10,545 bases of DNA from an uncultured Clostridia bacterium (GTDB lineage: Bacteria > Bacillota > Clostridia > Peptostreptococcales > Anaerovoracaceae): NCBI GenBank assembly GCA_938034165.1, contig CALHKP010000028.1:1-10545 (forward strand), written 5' to 3'. The position numbers and the translations under genes were made by a program. The notes below the pieces were generated by a model. The model was not told the DNA's origin. It did no database searches and worked only from the letters and a program-made list of their open reading frames with translations. This document shows, one piece after another, positions 1-6,254 of the stretch. Within the stretch, counting starts at the first letter, position 1, and each line of letters begins with the position of its first letter.

Positions 1-46
1 AACCGGTGCTAATGTTTAAAAATTTTCGGGACATTTTCAGAATCCC

Positions 47-76
47 TTGACATACTTTTTTTTAAAAAAATACAAA
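47..76 (+). promoter_or_regulatory. Candidate promoter upstream of the alpha/beta hydrolase
   Basis: A perfect -35 box TTGACA (47-52) is followed after 18 bases by TACAAA (71-76), a weak -10. If used, the transcript would carry a 200-base leader containing the 45-bp tandem repeats. A second -10-like TATAAT lies at 125-130 but has no -35 box at the right distance. The -35 is convincing and the -10 is not. Confidence 0.35.
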
Positions 77-115
77 AAGTGCCTTGAGGTGCAAATTTCG
101 TGTGCTTAATCCTGC

Positions 116-268
116 CTCTTCGAGTATAATAGATGTGCAAAGTTCAGTTACTTAGTTCTGCTCCTTCGAGTTTAATATATGTACATAGCTCAGACGCTTA
201 ACCCTGGCCTTCGAGTTTAATATATGTACAGAGCTCAGACGCTTAACCCTGGCCTTCGAGTTTACATC
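116..268. repeat. 45-bp tandem repeat upstream of the hydrolase
   Basis: Two units, 163-207 and 208-252, differ at a single base. Each begins CCTTCGAGTTTAATATATG and ends with CAGACGCTTAACCCTGG. A diverged 47-bp unit precedes them (116-162), and a partial unit (253-268) runs up to the hydrolase ribosome site. Each unit carries an AT-rich TTTAATATAT stretch resembling a -10 box, so the array could alter transcription, but no spaced -35 box accompanies the units. It could equally be neutral slippage DNA. Confidence 0.85.
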
Positions 269-288
269 AAATAAGGAGATTTTAGGAT

Positions 289-1152
289 ATGAATATAAAG
301 AAAGTAATTTTAACAAAAGAAAACGAATTTCAGGTTCCATGCCTCTTCAACATCCCTGAGAACTGCGAAAAGGTAGTAATAATCATCCACGGAATCTGTT
401 CATGCAAAGAATCGGACAATGCGACATTCCTTCTGAATTATATGCCGCAGAACGGAATCGGAGCCATAGCATACGATCAGCCGGCACATGGCAGCCAAGA
501 GGCCGCCCGCGAAGAGCTCAGAATCAAAAACTGTCTGGACTCACTTGCAGAAGTTGAAAAATATATAATCAAAAACTATCCCGACAAGGAAATTTGTTAT
601 TTCGGTTCAAGCTTCGGAGCTTACATACTGGGGCTTTATCTTGCATTGAGAAAACATCAAGGAACTCGCGCCTTCATGAGATGCGCAGCTGTTAACTTCC
701 CTGACCTCATACTCAAGAATCCCGCATCAGCTTCGCTCATTCCCGAATTTGAAGTTCTTAAACCGGGCGAAACAAAGGATCTTGATCTCGGCCTAGGTGA
801 TACCGTAAAAGTAGGTAGCGGATTCTTCACAGACATCAGAAAATATTCTCTAATTGATATATATAACGAAAATCTTCCGAAAGATGCTACGCTTGATTTC
901 ACTCACAGTATCCCGGATCTAAAAAATACAAAGCCGGATTTCGCCTGCAGCATCTCAGATCTGAAAAACGTAAAATTAGAGTTTGCCCACGGCGCGCTGG
1001 ACCCTGTGGTTCCTCTGGCAGCCGTAAAGGAATTCACTTCAGCTCACGGATATCCTCTTACAATTTTTGCAGGTGAAGAACATTCAATAAGCAATTTGCC
1101 GGATTCACCGGCCAAAGTTGCAAAACTGGCTCTGGATCATTTCAGCCGCTAG
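289..1152 (+). CDS. Alpha/beta hydrolase (serine hydrolase/esterase-like)
   Basis: This 287-residue protein has the layout of a cytoplasmic alpha/beta-hydrolase; I see no signal peptide or membrane segment. The oxyanion-side HG lies at residues 34-35 after a hydrophobic beta strand. The nucleophile elbow is GSSFG at 106-110, with Ser108 as nucleophile. The likely acid is Asp238 in GALDPVVP, and the likely base is His265 in GEEHS. The order and spacing fit the fold; the substrate (ester, acyl or peptide) cannot be read from the sequence. The start ATG has AAGGAG ten bases upstream. Residues 201-241 are odd: the segment before the catalytic Asp contains three related units of 13-14 residues (TLDFTHSIPDLKN, TKPDFACSISDLKN, VKLEFAHGALDPVV), apparently an in-frame duplication. 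The TAG stop lies in a GC-rich hairpin (GCCGCTA 1145-1151 with TAGCGGC 1160-1166). It appears monocistronic. Confidence 0.88.
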   Translation: MNIKKVILTKENEFQVPCLFNIPENCEKVVIIIHGICSCKESDNATFLLNYMPQNGIGAIAYDQPAHGSQEAAREELRIKNCLDSLAEVEKYIIKNYPDKEICYFGSSFGAYILGLYLALRKHQGTRAFMRCAAVNFPDLILKNPASASLIPEFEVLKPGETKDLDLGLGDTVKVGSGFFTDIRKYSLIDIYNENLPKDATLDFTHSIPDLKNTKPDFACSISDLKNVKLEFAHGALDPVVPLAAVKEFTSAHGYPLTIFAGEEHSISNLPDSPAKVAKLALDHFSR

Positions 1153-1511
1153 GTCACGGTAGCGGCAACCGAGTTCTGCGGGCGGAGCTTGGCGGTCGTA
1201 CTTCAGGGGGGGGTAAGTCAAACCCAAGCCTAGCCACTCATTCCTAACAGAGACAGCCCCGGGGTCAAACTCCAGCGCGTCTACCAAACCCCGGTACCCG
1301 GAGTCAAATTTTTGTGATTTTGTAAAAAAAATCACCTTTTCCCTGTACATTTCTACAATAATGTGTTATCCTAATATGTAGTACTTATGCACAATACAAA
1401 TCATTACAGGAAATTCTTCCTGTAAATGGATTTTACTTATATATTTACACGCTGCACAGGCAGCACACTGATTATGCAAATTTACTTATAATTTCACTTA
1501 AACACTTTCCC
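1153..1511. other. Intergenic region with hairpins and a G8 run; no convincing gene
   Basis: The first 150 bases are markedly GC-richer than the flanks and contain a run of eight G (1206-1213) and short palindromes such as CCCCGGGG (1257-1264). An 8-bp hairpin, GTGATTTT (1314-1321) with AAAATCAC (1328-1335), followed by CTTTT, is a weak candidate terminator for the hydrolase. Further on are a perfect 9-bp hairpin, TTACAGGAA (1404-1412) with TTCCTGTAA (1417-1425), and a 5-bp one, GCTGC (1451-1455) with GCAGC (1460-1464). These precede a strong terminator. Only a short open frame on the minus strand covers 1105-1350, and it has no family resemblance I recognise. Confidence 0.5.
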
Positions 1512-1552
1512 AAAAAGAGGCCGCTATCTCCAAGCAGCCTCTTTTTATTTTT
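1512..1552 (+). terminator. Strong intrinsic terminator
   Basis: AAAAAGAGGC (1512-1521) pairs with GCCTCTTTTT (1537-1546), and an inner GCT/AGC pairing follows one mismatch. A T-rich tail follows (TTTTTATTTTTTG). The A-run on the left side would let it work on the minus strand as well. No gene ends close by on either strand: the hydrolase stops 360 bases upstream, and nothing recognisable reads in from the right. Confidence 0.8.
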
Positions 1553-1613
1553 TGTTTATCCGCAGCTGAACCCTGTAAGATCCGGCCTATAGAATCCCCT
1601 AGGGCAAAAATGT

Positions 1614-1701
1614 AGCTGTCGAACTGCTCCTGTTTTTTATTAGTTCGACAGCTTCCTATTTGCAAATTATAATGAAGAGCCTGACACGGCAGGCCAGGCT
1701 C
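1614..1701. repeat. Two adjacent inverted repeats
   Basis: AGCTGTCGAACT (1614-1625) and AGTTCGACAGCT (1642-1653) form a perfect 12-bp inverted repeat around a 16-base T-rich loop. Close by, GAGCCTG (1677-1683) pairs with CAGGCTC (1695-1701). Neither is followed by the T-run of a terminator in an obvious gene context. They are part of the palindrome-rich 1.1-kb gap. Confidence 0.75.
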
Positions 1702-1744
1702 AACCTAATTGCACTTTTTTGGTCTTCTTTCGTCGGTTTTTATT

Positions 1745-1886
1745 GACCACCAATGAACCAAAACAGTGCGTATTTCAATAGTCGCAATCTGCGCTGTGAT
1801 TTTTGGAGATTGACTAAGCGCAGATTGCTACATCTTCAAATTATACCGTAAATTTTGGCGTCCAAATAAGCGCAGATTTAAGTTCT
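1745..1886. repeat. 142-bp dispersed repeat, copy 1
   Basis: This segment aligns without gaps to 10350-10491; I count 19 mismatches in 142 positions, about 87% identity. It contains a perfect 12-bp inverted repeat, GCAATCTGCGCT (1784-1795) with AGCGCAGATTGC (1817-1828), and a further AAGCGCAGATT core (1868-1878). The 3' boundary of the shared segment falls inside the palindrome GTTCTGCAGAAC (1882-1893), of which the other copy keeps only the left part. No open frame is conserved between copies, so this is a non-coding interspersed element. Whether it is mobile is unknown. Confidence 0.85.
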
Positions 1887-2070
1887 GCAGAACCGCGCTT
1901 ATATTTGGTTCCAAAATCTCCTTTCATATGATGATAATGTTACAAAAATCGGGGATTTTTCTTGAAAATCCAACATTTCACTAAGCGCAGATTTCGATTT
2001 TGCCAAATCGCGCTGAGTTGCAAGTGAAAAATGACAGTGCAATTTCCAGTTTTTGCAGATAGCGCTGAGT
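1861..2070. repeat. AAGCGCAGATT palindromic repeat cluster
   Basis: Beyond copy 1, more hairpins share its core. CCAAATAAGCGC (1862-1873) can pair, with one bulged base, with GCGCTTATATTTGG (1895-1908) around the palindrome GTTCTGCAGAAC. CTAAGCGCAGATTT (1981-1994) pairs imperfectly with AAATCGCGCTGAG (2004-2016). A decayed half, GATAGCGCTGAGTTAG, lies near 2058-2073. The cluster looks like successive insertions or duplications of one palindromic unit at different stages of decay. Nothing indicates translation. Confidence 0.65.
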
Positions 2071-2100
2071 TAGACATAGCTAATCAATCTTGCAGCACTA

Positions 2101-2184
2101 AGTTATGCACGCCTAACCACATAAAACTGGTAACTGACTTTGAGTTATGTGTGCCTAACCGTCTGAAACCAGTAGCTAACCGCG
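2101..2184. repeat. 42-bp tandem repeat, two copies
   Basis: Units 2101-2142 and 2143-2184 both begin AGTTATG, continue with GCCTAACC and carry a later CTGGTAACTG/CCAGTAGCTA block. They are clearly related but diverged. They lie just downstream of the aminopeptidase stop codon, where I see no hairpin with a T-run that would end that gene's transcript. Confidence 0.7.
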
Positions 2185-2237
2185 CCGATGTGGCGAGTTA
2201 CTTGTGACTCCACAGCAGCCAACTACTTTGTTCGCCG

Positions 2238-3350
2238 CTATTTTGCCAGGTTTTCGGGGTTCAGGGCGGCTAGTTCCGGAACTGTAAACAGACCGTCTTT
2301 TCTTATAAGCACATCATCAAAATAGATTTCTCCTCCGCCATATTCCGGTCTTTGAATCATTACAAGATCCCAGTGGACAGCGGACTTGTTGCCGTTTGGT
2401 GCATCTTCGTAGCACATTCCCGGTGTCAGATGGAAGCTTCCTGCAATCTTCTCGTCGAAAAGAGTGTCCTTCATAGGGTGAAGAATATACGGATTCACGC
2501 CGATTGCAAACTCACCGAAATATCTTGCCCCTTCATCAGTATCCAAAAGTGCGTTGATTCTTTCTGTATTATTGGCTGTCGCCTCTACAATTTTTCCGTC
2601 TTTAATCTCGAATCTGATATTATCAAATGTAAATCCCTGCTCCTGAGAAACAGTATTGTAACTGATAACACCATTCATGGATTCCTTCACAGGTGCTGTG
2701 TAAACTTCGCCGTCAGGCACATTGCATTTTCCATCGCACTTTATGGCAGGAATGTCTTTTATAGAGAATGTCAAATCAGTTCCCGAACCTGTCAGGTGAA
2801 CTTTGTCGGTTTTGTTCATCAGTTCGACCAAAGCATCCATTGCGTCACTCATTTTCTTGTAGTCCAGTGTGCACACATCGTAGTAAAAATCAGCAAAGCT
2901 TTCGGTACTTGTTCCTGCGAGCTGGGCCATTGAAGGATTTGGGTATCTCAGAACAACCCACTTCGTTTTTTCTACTCGGTAATCAAGGACAGGCCCCATT
3001 ATCTTTTCGTACATATTTGTTTTTTCGGCAGGAACATCGGAAAGTTCACTTGTGTTGTCACCGCTTCTGATTGCTATATATGCGTCCATACCCTGCATTT
3101 CCATCAGCTTGCAGTCAGCATAAAATTTCAGTTGTTCTTCGTCTGCTCCCAGCAAGAGCTGTCTTCTGATAGCAGAATCGTTTATATTTACATAAGGCTT
3201 TCCCCCTACGGCATAAACATTTTTTACTATTTCTTTCACGAGGTTTGTCACGTCGCTGCCTTCGTATTCTATAAGAACTTTTTCTCCTGCCTTGATTTCG
3301 CAGGAATAATCCACCAGCATATCAGCCAGTTTTTTGTCACGTATATCCAT
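2238..3350 (-). CDS. M29-family (thermophilic metalloprotease-type) aminopeptidase
   Basis: A 370-residue zinc/cobalt-type aminopeptidase of the AmpS/AmpT/PepS family (MEROPS M29), expected to release N-terminal residues from peptides in the cytoplasm. The candidate metal ligands are in family order: Glu215 (GEVYTAPV), Glu280 (GEFAIG), His307 (GSFHLTPG), His326 and Asp328 (SAVHWDLV). The C-terminal RPEYGGGEIYFD segment is also typical. The gap between the third and fourth ligands is 19 residues, while I recall about 31 in the Thermus and Bacillus enzymes, so the loop is shortened; total length is also below the usual 400-410. The start chosen is the ATG at 3350, preceded by GAGGAG at seven bases. 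An upstream in-frame GTG adding five residues overlaps that ribosome site and is unlikely. It is monocistronic and divergent from the lipid kinase. Confidence 0.9.
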   Translation of the reverse strand: MDIRDKKLADMLVDYSCEIKAGEKVLIEYEGSDVTNLVKEIVKNVYAVGGKPYVNINDSAIRRQLLLGADEEQLKFYADCKLMEMQGMDAYIAIRSGDNTSELSDVPAEKTNMYEKIMGPVLDYRVEKTKWVVLRYPNPSMAQLAGTSTESFADFYYDVCTLDYKKMSDAMDALVELMNKTDKVHLTGSGTDLTFSIKDIPAIKCDGKCNVPDGEVYTAPVKESMNGVISYNTVSQEQGFTFDNIRFEIKDGKIVEATANNTERINALLDTDEGARYFGEFAIGVNPYILHPMKDTLFDEKIAGSFHLTPGMCYEDAPNGNKSAVHWDLVMIQRPEYGGGEIYFDDVLIRKDGLFTVPELAALNPENLAK

Positions 3351-3365
3351 TTTTTCTCTCCTCAC

Positions 3366-3446
3366 TTATTCACATATTGCAGCACGATCAAAGCCTCCGG
3401 CACCTGTCCAGCGTCTTTCGCCCTTAACTGCTTTGATGGCCGCTGA
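3366..3446 (-). other. Structured, coding-like leader of the aminopeptidase
   Basis: Between the minus-strand promoter and the aminopeptidase start is a GC-richer leader of about 95 bases. ATCAAAGC (3430-3437 read on minus) pairs perfectly with GCTTTGAT (3387-3394 on minus), enclosing 35 bases. One frame is open for about 26 codons, reads like coding sequence (RRWTGAGGFDRAAICE then TAA at 3366-3368) and ends 15 bases before the aminopeptidase ATG. It has no ATG, GTG or TTG. It may be a regulatory leader or the fossil 3' end of a lost upstream gene. I match it to no known riboswitch. Confidence 0.3.
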
Positions 3447-3451
3447 ATTTA

Positions 3452-3480
3452 ATTATACACCAAAAAACTTGCAGTTAAAA
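3452..3480 (-). promoter_or_regulatory. Promoter of the aminopeptidase gene
   Basis: On the minus strand a perfect -10 TATAAT (3452-3457) is preceded at 17 bases by TTTTAA (3475-3480), a weak -35. Transcription would begin near 3445, giving a 95-base leader. It overlaps the oppositely directed lipid kinase promoter, so the two could interfere. Confidence 0.5.
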
Positions 3481-3497
3481 CCGTTTTGCATTAAGAT
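3469..3497 (+). promoter_or_regulatory. Promoter of the lipid kinase gene
   Basis: TTGCAG (3469-3474) and TAAGAT (3492-3497) are separated by exactly 17 bases. They lie 32 bases before the lipid kinase start codon, giving a short leader containing its AGAGG ribosome site (3518-3522). Confidence 0.5.
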
Positions 3498-3529
3498 AGT
3501 AATGGAGAAAGGTTGGTAGAGGTTTACTT

Positions 3530-4474
3530 ATGAAATATGTATTTTTTATGAATCCGGTTGCGGGACAGGGAAATAATCCTAAAAGTCTTCGTGACAAGAT
3601 TGCAAATTCTTCTTTTGGAGAATTTGATTATAAGATAAGCATAACAAATGCTGTGGGCGACGGAGAAAAAAATGCCCGGAAAATTGCTGAGGCTCTGGAT
3701 GGTGAGAAAGCGAGATTCTTTGCCTGTGGAGGAGACGGCACGGTTAATGAGATAGCTAACGGTATCGTTGGCTTTGATAATATTTCACTTGGGATAATCC
3801 CAACGGGAACAGGCAATGACACAGTCAGAAACTTTGGCGAGGTATCTGATTTTCTAGATCTCGAAAGGCAGTTCAAGGCAGAACCTAAGCCGGTTGACCT
3901 CATGTCATACGAGGGAATCATAGACAGCAGATGGCAAAAGAGATATTGCATAAACATGTTCAATATCGGTTTTGACTGCAATGTGGTGGAGCTTGCGGCA
4001 AGACTCAAGGAGAAGCCTTTTATCTCAGGCTCAGGAGCTTACCTTGCGGCGGTTCTTGGAATTTTTATCGAAAAAAGAGGCATCAGTCTAACCATAAAGG
4101 AAGATGACAAACTTATAAGACAAGGTGAAATGTTGCTTTGCGCTATTGCAAACGGTTCCTACTGCGGCGGCGGTGTATATTCGTCGCCACAAGCTTCTAT
4201 GGATGATGGTTTCTTTGATGTGAACATAATAAACGATGTTCCGAGAAGGACTTTTCTTAAACTGTTTCCAAAATATCAGAAAGGAACTCACCTAGACATT
4301 CCCGGAATCGAAAAGATTGTGGAAGTTATGAAATCCAAATCAATTACAGTTGAGCCTTATGGAAAGAAGGACTTCTTCCTGTGCGTTGACGGCGAAATTT
4401 TTATAACCGAAGGGGTTAAGATAGGCATGTGTGAACATGCAATCAAGCTTCTTGTACCTCAGCCTGTAGAGTAA
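3530..4474 (+). CDS. Diacylglycerol kinase-family lipid kinase (YegS/BmrU/DgkB type)
   Basis: A 314-residue protein with the DAGK catalytic domain at its N-terminal half. Seen motifs are NPVAGQG at 8-14, the nucleotide-binding GGDGTVNE at 67-74, and PTGTGND at 91-97, followed by the family's beta-rich C-terminal domain with VDGE at 286-289. This family transfers the ATP gamma-phosphate to a lipid hydroxyl; in Firmicutes the best-known member, DgkB, recycles diacylglycerol to phosphatidic acid at the inner membrane face. Which lipid this one uses cannot be told. No transmembrane segment is expected or seen. The ATG has AGAGG seven bases upstream. The gene is alone on its strand, and the sequence after the stop is a 55-bp tandem repeat rather than a recognisable terminator. 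Confidence 0.92.
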   Translation: MKYVFFMNPVAGQGNNPKSLRDKIANSSFGEFDYKISITNAVGDGEKNARKIAEALDGEKARFFACGGDGTVNEIANGIVGFDNISLGIIPTGTGNDTVRNFGEVSDFLDLERQFKAEPKPVDLMSYEGIIDSRWQKRYCINMFNIGFDCNVVELAARLKEKPFISGSGAYLAAVLGIFIEKRGISLTIKEDDKLIRQGEMLLCAIANGSYCGGGVYSSPQASMDDGFFDVNIINDVPRRTFLKLFPKYQKGTHLDIPGIEKIVEVMKSKSITVEPYGKKDFFLCVDGEIFITEGVKIGMCEHAIKLLVPQPVE

Positions 4475-4650
4475 CCCGGGCAGGAATCCGGGCTCTGGGC
4501 AGGAGCCAAGATTCGGACGAGATTCGGGTTCCCGGCAGAAATCCGGGCTCCGAGCAGGATTCAAAATCCGAACGAGATTCGGGTTCCCGGCAGAAATCCG
4601 GGTTCCGAACAGGATTCAAAATCCGGAAAGGCTCGAGCTCCGAGCAGGAG
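4473..4650. repeat. 55-bp tandem repeat, GC-rich, after the lipid kinase
   Basis: Two close copies, 4521-4575 and 4576-4630, share GATTCGGGTTCCCGGCAGAA and AGGATTCAAAATCC, differing at a few positions. A shorter diverged copy (4473-4520) begins at the kinase stop codon, and a partial one (CTCCGAGCAGGAG) ends near 4650. Each unit contains CCCGG/CCGGG blocks able to fold on themselves. The period is not a multiple of three, so the minus-strand open frames across it would read each copy in a different frame. This argues against coding. Confidence 0.85.
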
Positions 4651-4695
4651 TCTGCGTAGCGTTCCTTGCAAGTTTTGTAGTTATGCATTTTTCTA

Positions 4696-4724
4696 TTGAG
4701 CCGGTCAAAAATATATGCTATAAT
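4696..4724 (+). promoter_or_regulatory. Promoter of tRNA-Ser
   Basis: TTGAGC (4696-4701), a 17-base spacer and a perfect TATAAT (4719-4724), with TG at 4716-4717 giving an extended -10. The predicted start near 4731 leaves a leader of about 47 bases before the mature tRNA. Confidence 0.75.
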
Positions 4725-4777
4725 ATTTAGGCTTGATTAATTAATATTGGACATATACAGAGCCGATATTACATCTT

Positions 4778-4865
4778 GGAGAGATGTCAGAGTGGTCGAT
4801 CGTGCGGCACTCGAAATGCCGTGTCCTTAACCGGACCGTGGGTTCAAATCCCACTCTCTCCGCCA
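4778..4865 (+). tRNA. tRNA-Ser (anticodon CGA), CCA encoded
   Basis: An 88-base class II tRNA that reads the serine codon UCG. The acceptor stem GGAGAGA (4778-4784) pairs with TCTCTCC (4855-4861), followed by discriminator G and an encoded CCA (4863-4865). The anticodon stem CGGCA/TGCCG encloses the loop CTCGAAA (4810-4816), with anticodon CGA at 4812-4814. The long variable arm has a GTCC/GGAC stem (4823-4836), as in serine tRNAs. The T arm is GTGGG-TTCAAAT-CCCAC (4838-4854). It stands alone with its own promoter and terminator. Confidence 0.96.
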
Positions 4866-4900
4866 AAAAAAGAGACCTTTTTGCAAGGTCTCTTTTTTTA
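4865..4900. terminator. Bidirectional terminator between tRNA-Ser and the ATPase gene
   Basis: AGAGACCTT (4871-4879) pairs with AAGGTCTCT (4885-4893) around TTTGC, flanked by six or more A on the left and a T7 run on the right. It can end tRNA transcription on the plus strand. On the minus strand it lies three bases after the ATPase stop codon, where the A-run becomes the U-tract. Confidence 0.9.
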
Positions 4901-4901
4901 T

Positions 4902-6176
4902 TCAAATAAGCCATACCGGCACGTACCAGTTTTTTTCATCAAGTGGCAACAAGTCATTTGCCATGCAAATAACACTGCCTGTTCCAATTTCTATTTTCAG
5001 TGATTCCAGGCCTCCAAAGGTTTCTTCTTTTGTAACAGGCTCCAACACACCAAAATTTTTAACCGCAGTTTTTCCCGGTGAAGCAGATTTCTTAATTTCT
5101 ATCGGAGAAAGGATTCCATTCTGGTATAGCAACAAGTCAATTTCTTTTTGGTCCTTATCCCTATAGAAAAAAATCGGAGGTTCTTTTCCGGCATTCAAGT
5201 AGCTCTTGTAGATCTCCGAAAAAACATAGCTCTCAAAAAATGCTCCTGACATAGCTCCTCTTTCTAAGGCCGCAGGATTCCCCCATTTCAACAGATATGC
5301 CGCTAGGCCGGTATCCAGAAAATGAATTAGTGGTTTCTTTACAACACGTTTAAGTGCGTTGTTATGATAAGGCTGCACAAGTGCCACAATATGTGAAGAC
5401 ACCAGAATCGAAAGCCACTTCTTCGCTGTTGGAGCTGAAACCCCGGCAGCAGCTGCCAAGTCCTCATATACTACAGGTTTTGATGTCTGTGCCGCAACTA
5501 TTGTCATAAAATTGTAAAACTGCATCGCATCTGCAACCTGTGCAAGATCTCGAATATCTCTCTGCAGATAAGTGTCAACATAAGAACGATAATAAGTTTC
5601 CCAATCCATATTTTCACCTGCATAAAGTTCAGGCATCGAACCTCTGAAAATTCGCCTGTAGATTTCATTCAACTCCCTTTTGCTTCTAACAGCCAAGCGC
5701 TTCATTAGATACTCTGCATCAGTTTGAAAAGGCTCACTCGGTTCTTGATAAATTTCTGAATCAGACAATCCCAGCAAATTCACAATTCCTACTCTTCCTG
5801 CCAAGCTTTCGCTAACATTATTCATAAGACGAAAAACTTGCGACCCGGTAATCCAGAAATCTCCTTTCTTTTTGGACCGGTCAACACTCATCTTGATATA
5901 TGGCAGCAATTCTGTTGCATACTGTATTTCATCAATCAATACCGGTGGAGAATATCTTTGCAAAAACAAAGCCGGATCGTTCTTTGCCAGATATCTTACA
6001 TCAGGATCATCCAGAGTGACATATTTACGTTCTATTCCTTCACTTTCCTGTGCCTTTGCCAATCTTTGCAACAAAGTTGTTTTACCAACCTGTCGGGGTC
6101 CGGTCAAAAGTAAAACAGGAAACATCTCAGATATTCGTGCAATTGTATCTTCAGCTGCCCTCTTAATATATGCCAC
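4902..6176 (-). CDS. AAA-type ATPase with DUF4143 C-terminal region
   Basis: A 424-residue protein of the widespread AAA_14/DUF4143 ATP-binding family, whose cellular role is not established. The Walker A motif is GPRQVGKTT (26-34), Walker B is VLIDE (79-83), a sensor-like ITGSQ lies at 109-113, and ESLAGRV (123-129) follows, as in the family. After a helix-turn-helix-like middle portion (AAAAGVSAPTAKKWLSIL), the C-terminal part has EID at 345-347 and EIKK at 360-363. That E-x-D...E-x-K pattern recalls a PD-(D/E)XK nuclease-like fold; activity is unproven. The start is a GTG at 6176, chosen because AAGGAG lies eight bases upstream and no ATG does better. It is monocistronic, with a strong promoter boxed by a repeated palindrome that suggests control by a DNA-binding protein. 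No toxin or restriction partner is adjacent. Confidence 0.9.
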   Translation of the reverse strand: MAYIKRAAEDTIARISEMFPVLLLTGPRQVGKTTLLQRLAKAQESEGIERKYVTLDDPDVRYLAKNDPALFLQRYSPPVLIDEIQYATELLPYIKMSVDRSKKKGDFWITGSQVFRLMNNVSESLAGRVGIVNLLGLSDSEIYQEPSEPFQTDAEYLMKRLAVRSKRELNEIYRRIFRGSMPELYAGENMDWETYYRSYVDTYLQRDIRDLAQVADAMQFYNFMTIVAAQTSKPVVYEDLAAAAGVSAPTAKKWLSILVSSHIVALVQPYHNNALKRVVKKPLIHFLDTGLAAYLLKWGNPAALERGAMSGAFFESYVFSEIYKSYLNAGKEPPIFFYRDKDQKEIDLLLYQNGILSPIEIKKSASPGKTAVKNFGVLEPVTKEETFGGLESLKIEIGTGSVICMANDLLPLDEKNWYVPVWLI

Positions 6177-6216
6177 GGCAATCTCTCCTTTCGATTCATA
6201 TTAATCTTTTTATCCG

Positions 6217-6254
6217 AAACTTCTGCCAAACTAAAGTATGATTTTATTATAGCC
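6217..6254. promoter_or_regulatory. Operator-like motif over the ATPase -10, copy A
   Basis: AAACTTCTGCCAAACTAAAG (from 6217) followed by ATTTTATTATAGCC is a diverged direct copy, 60 bases away, of the perfect palindrome at 6277-6323. It covers the -10 box (6246-6251) and the predicted transcription start near 6239, a position from which a bound protein would block transcription. That it is bound, and by what, is inference. Confidence 0.45.

Noticed and set aside
152..340. Minus-strand open frame with 15-residue repeats upstream of the hydrolase
   Set aside because: It merely translates the 45-bp tandem repeat, overlaps the hydrolase start, and has no ribosome site.
1105..1350. 81-codon minus-strand open frame after the hydrolase
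   Set aside because: It overlaps the hydrolase end and a hairpin and has no recognisable family or good ribosome site.
3387..3440. Plus-strand CAAAGCCTCCGG resembling the c-di-GMP-I riboswitch core
   Set aside because: The partner GGCAAACC segment is missing upstream, and the plus-strand promoter lies downstream of this stretch, so it would not be in the kinase transcript.
2352..3446. Long plus-strand open frames opposite the aminopeptidase
   Set aside because: They are shadow frames of a gene with clear M29 motifs and contain no recognisable domain.
4340..4688. Overlapping minus-strand open frames with Pro/Glu/Ser-rich repeats
   Set aside because: They read the 55-bp array. Because 55 is not a multiple of three, the repeat falls in different frames from copy to copy, which is unlike a protein repeat.
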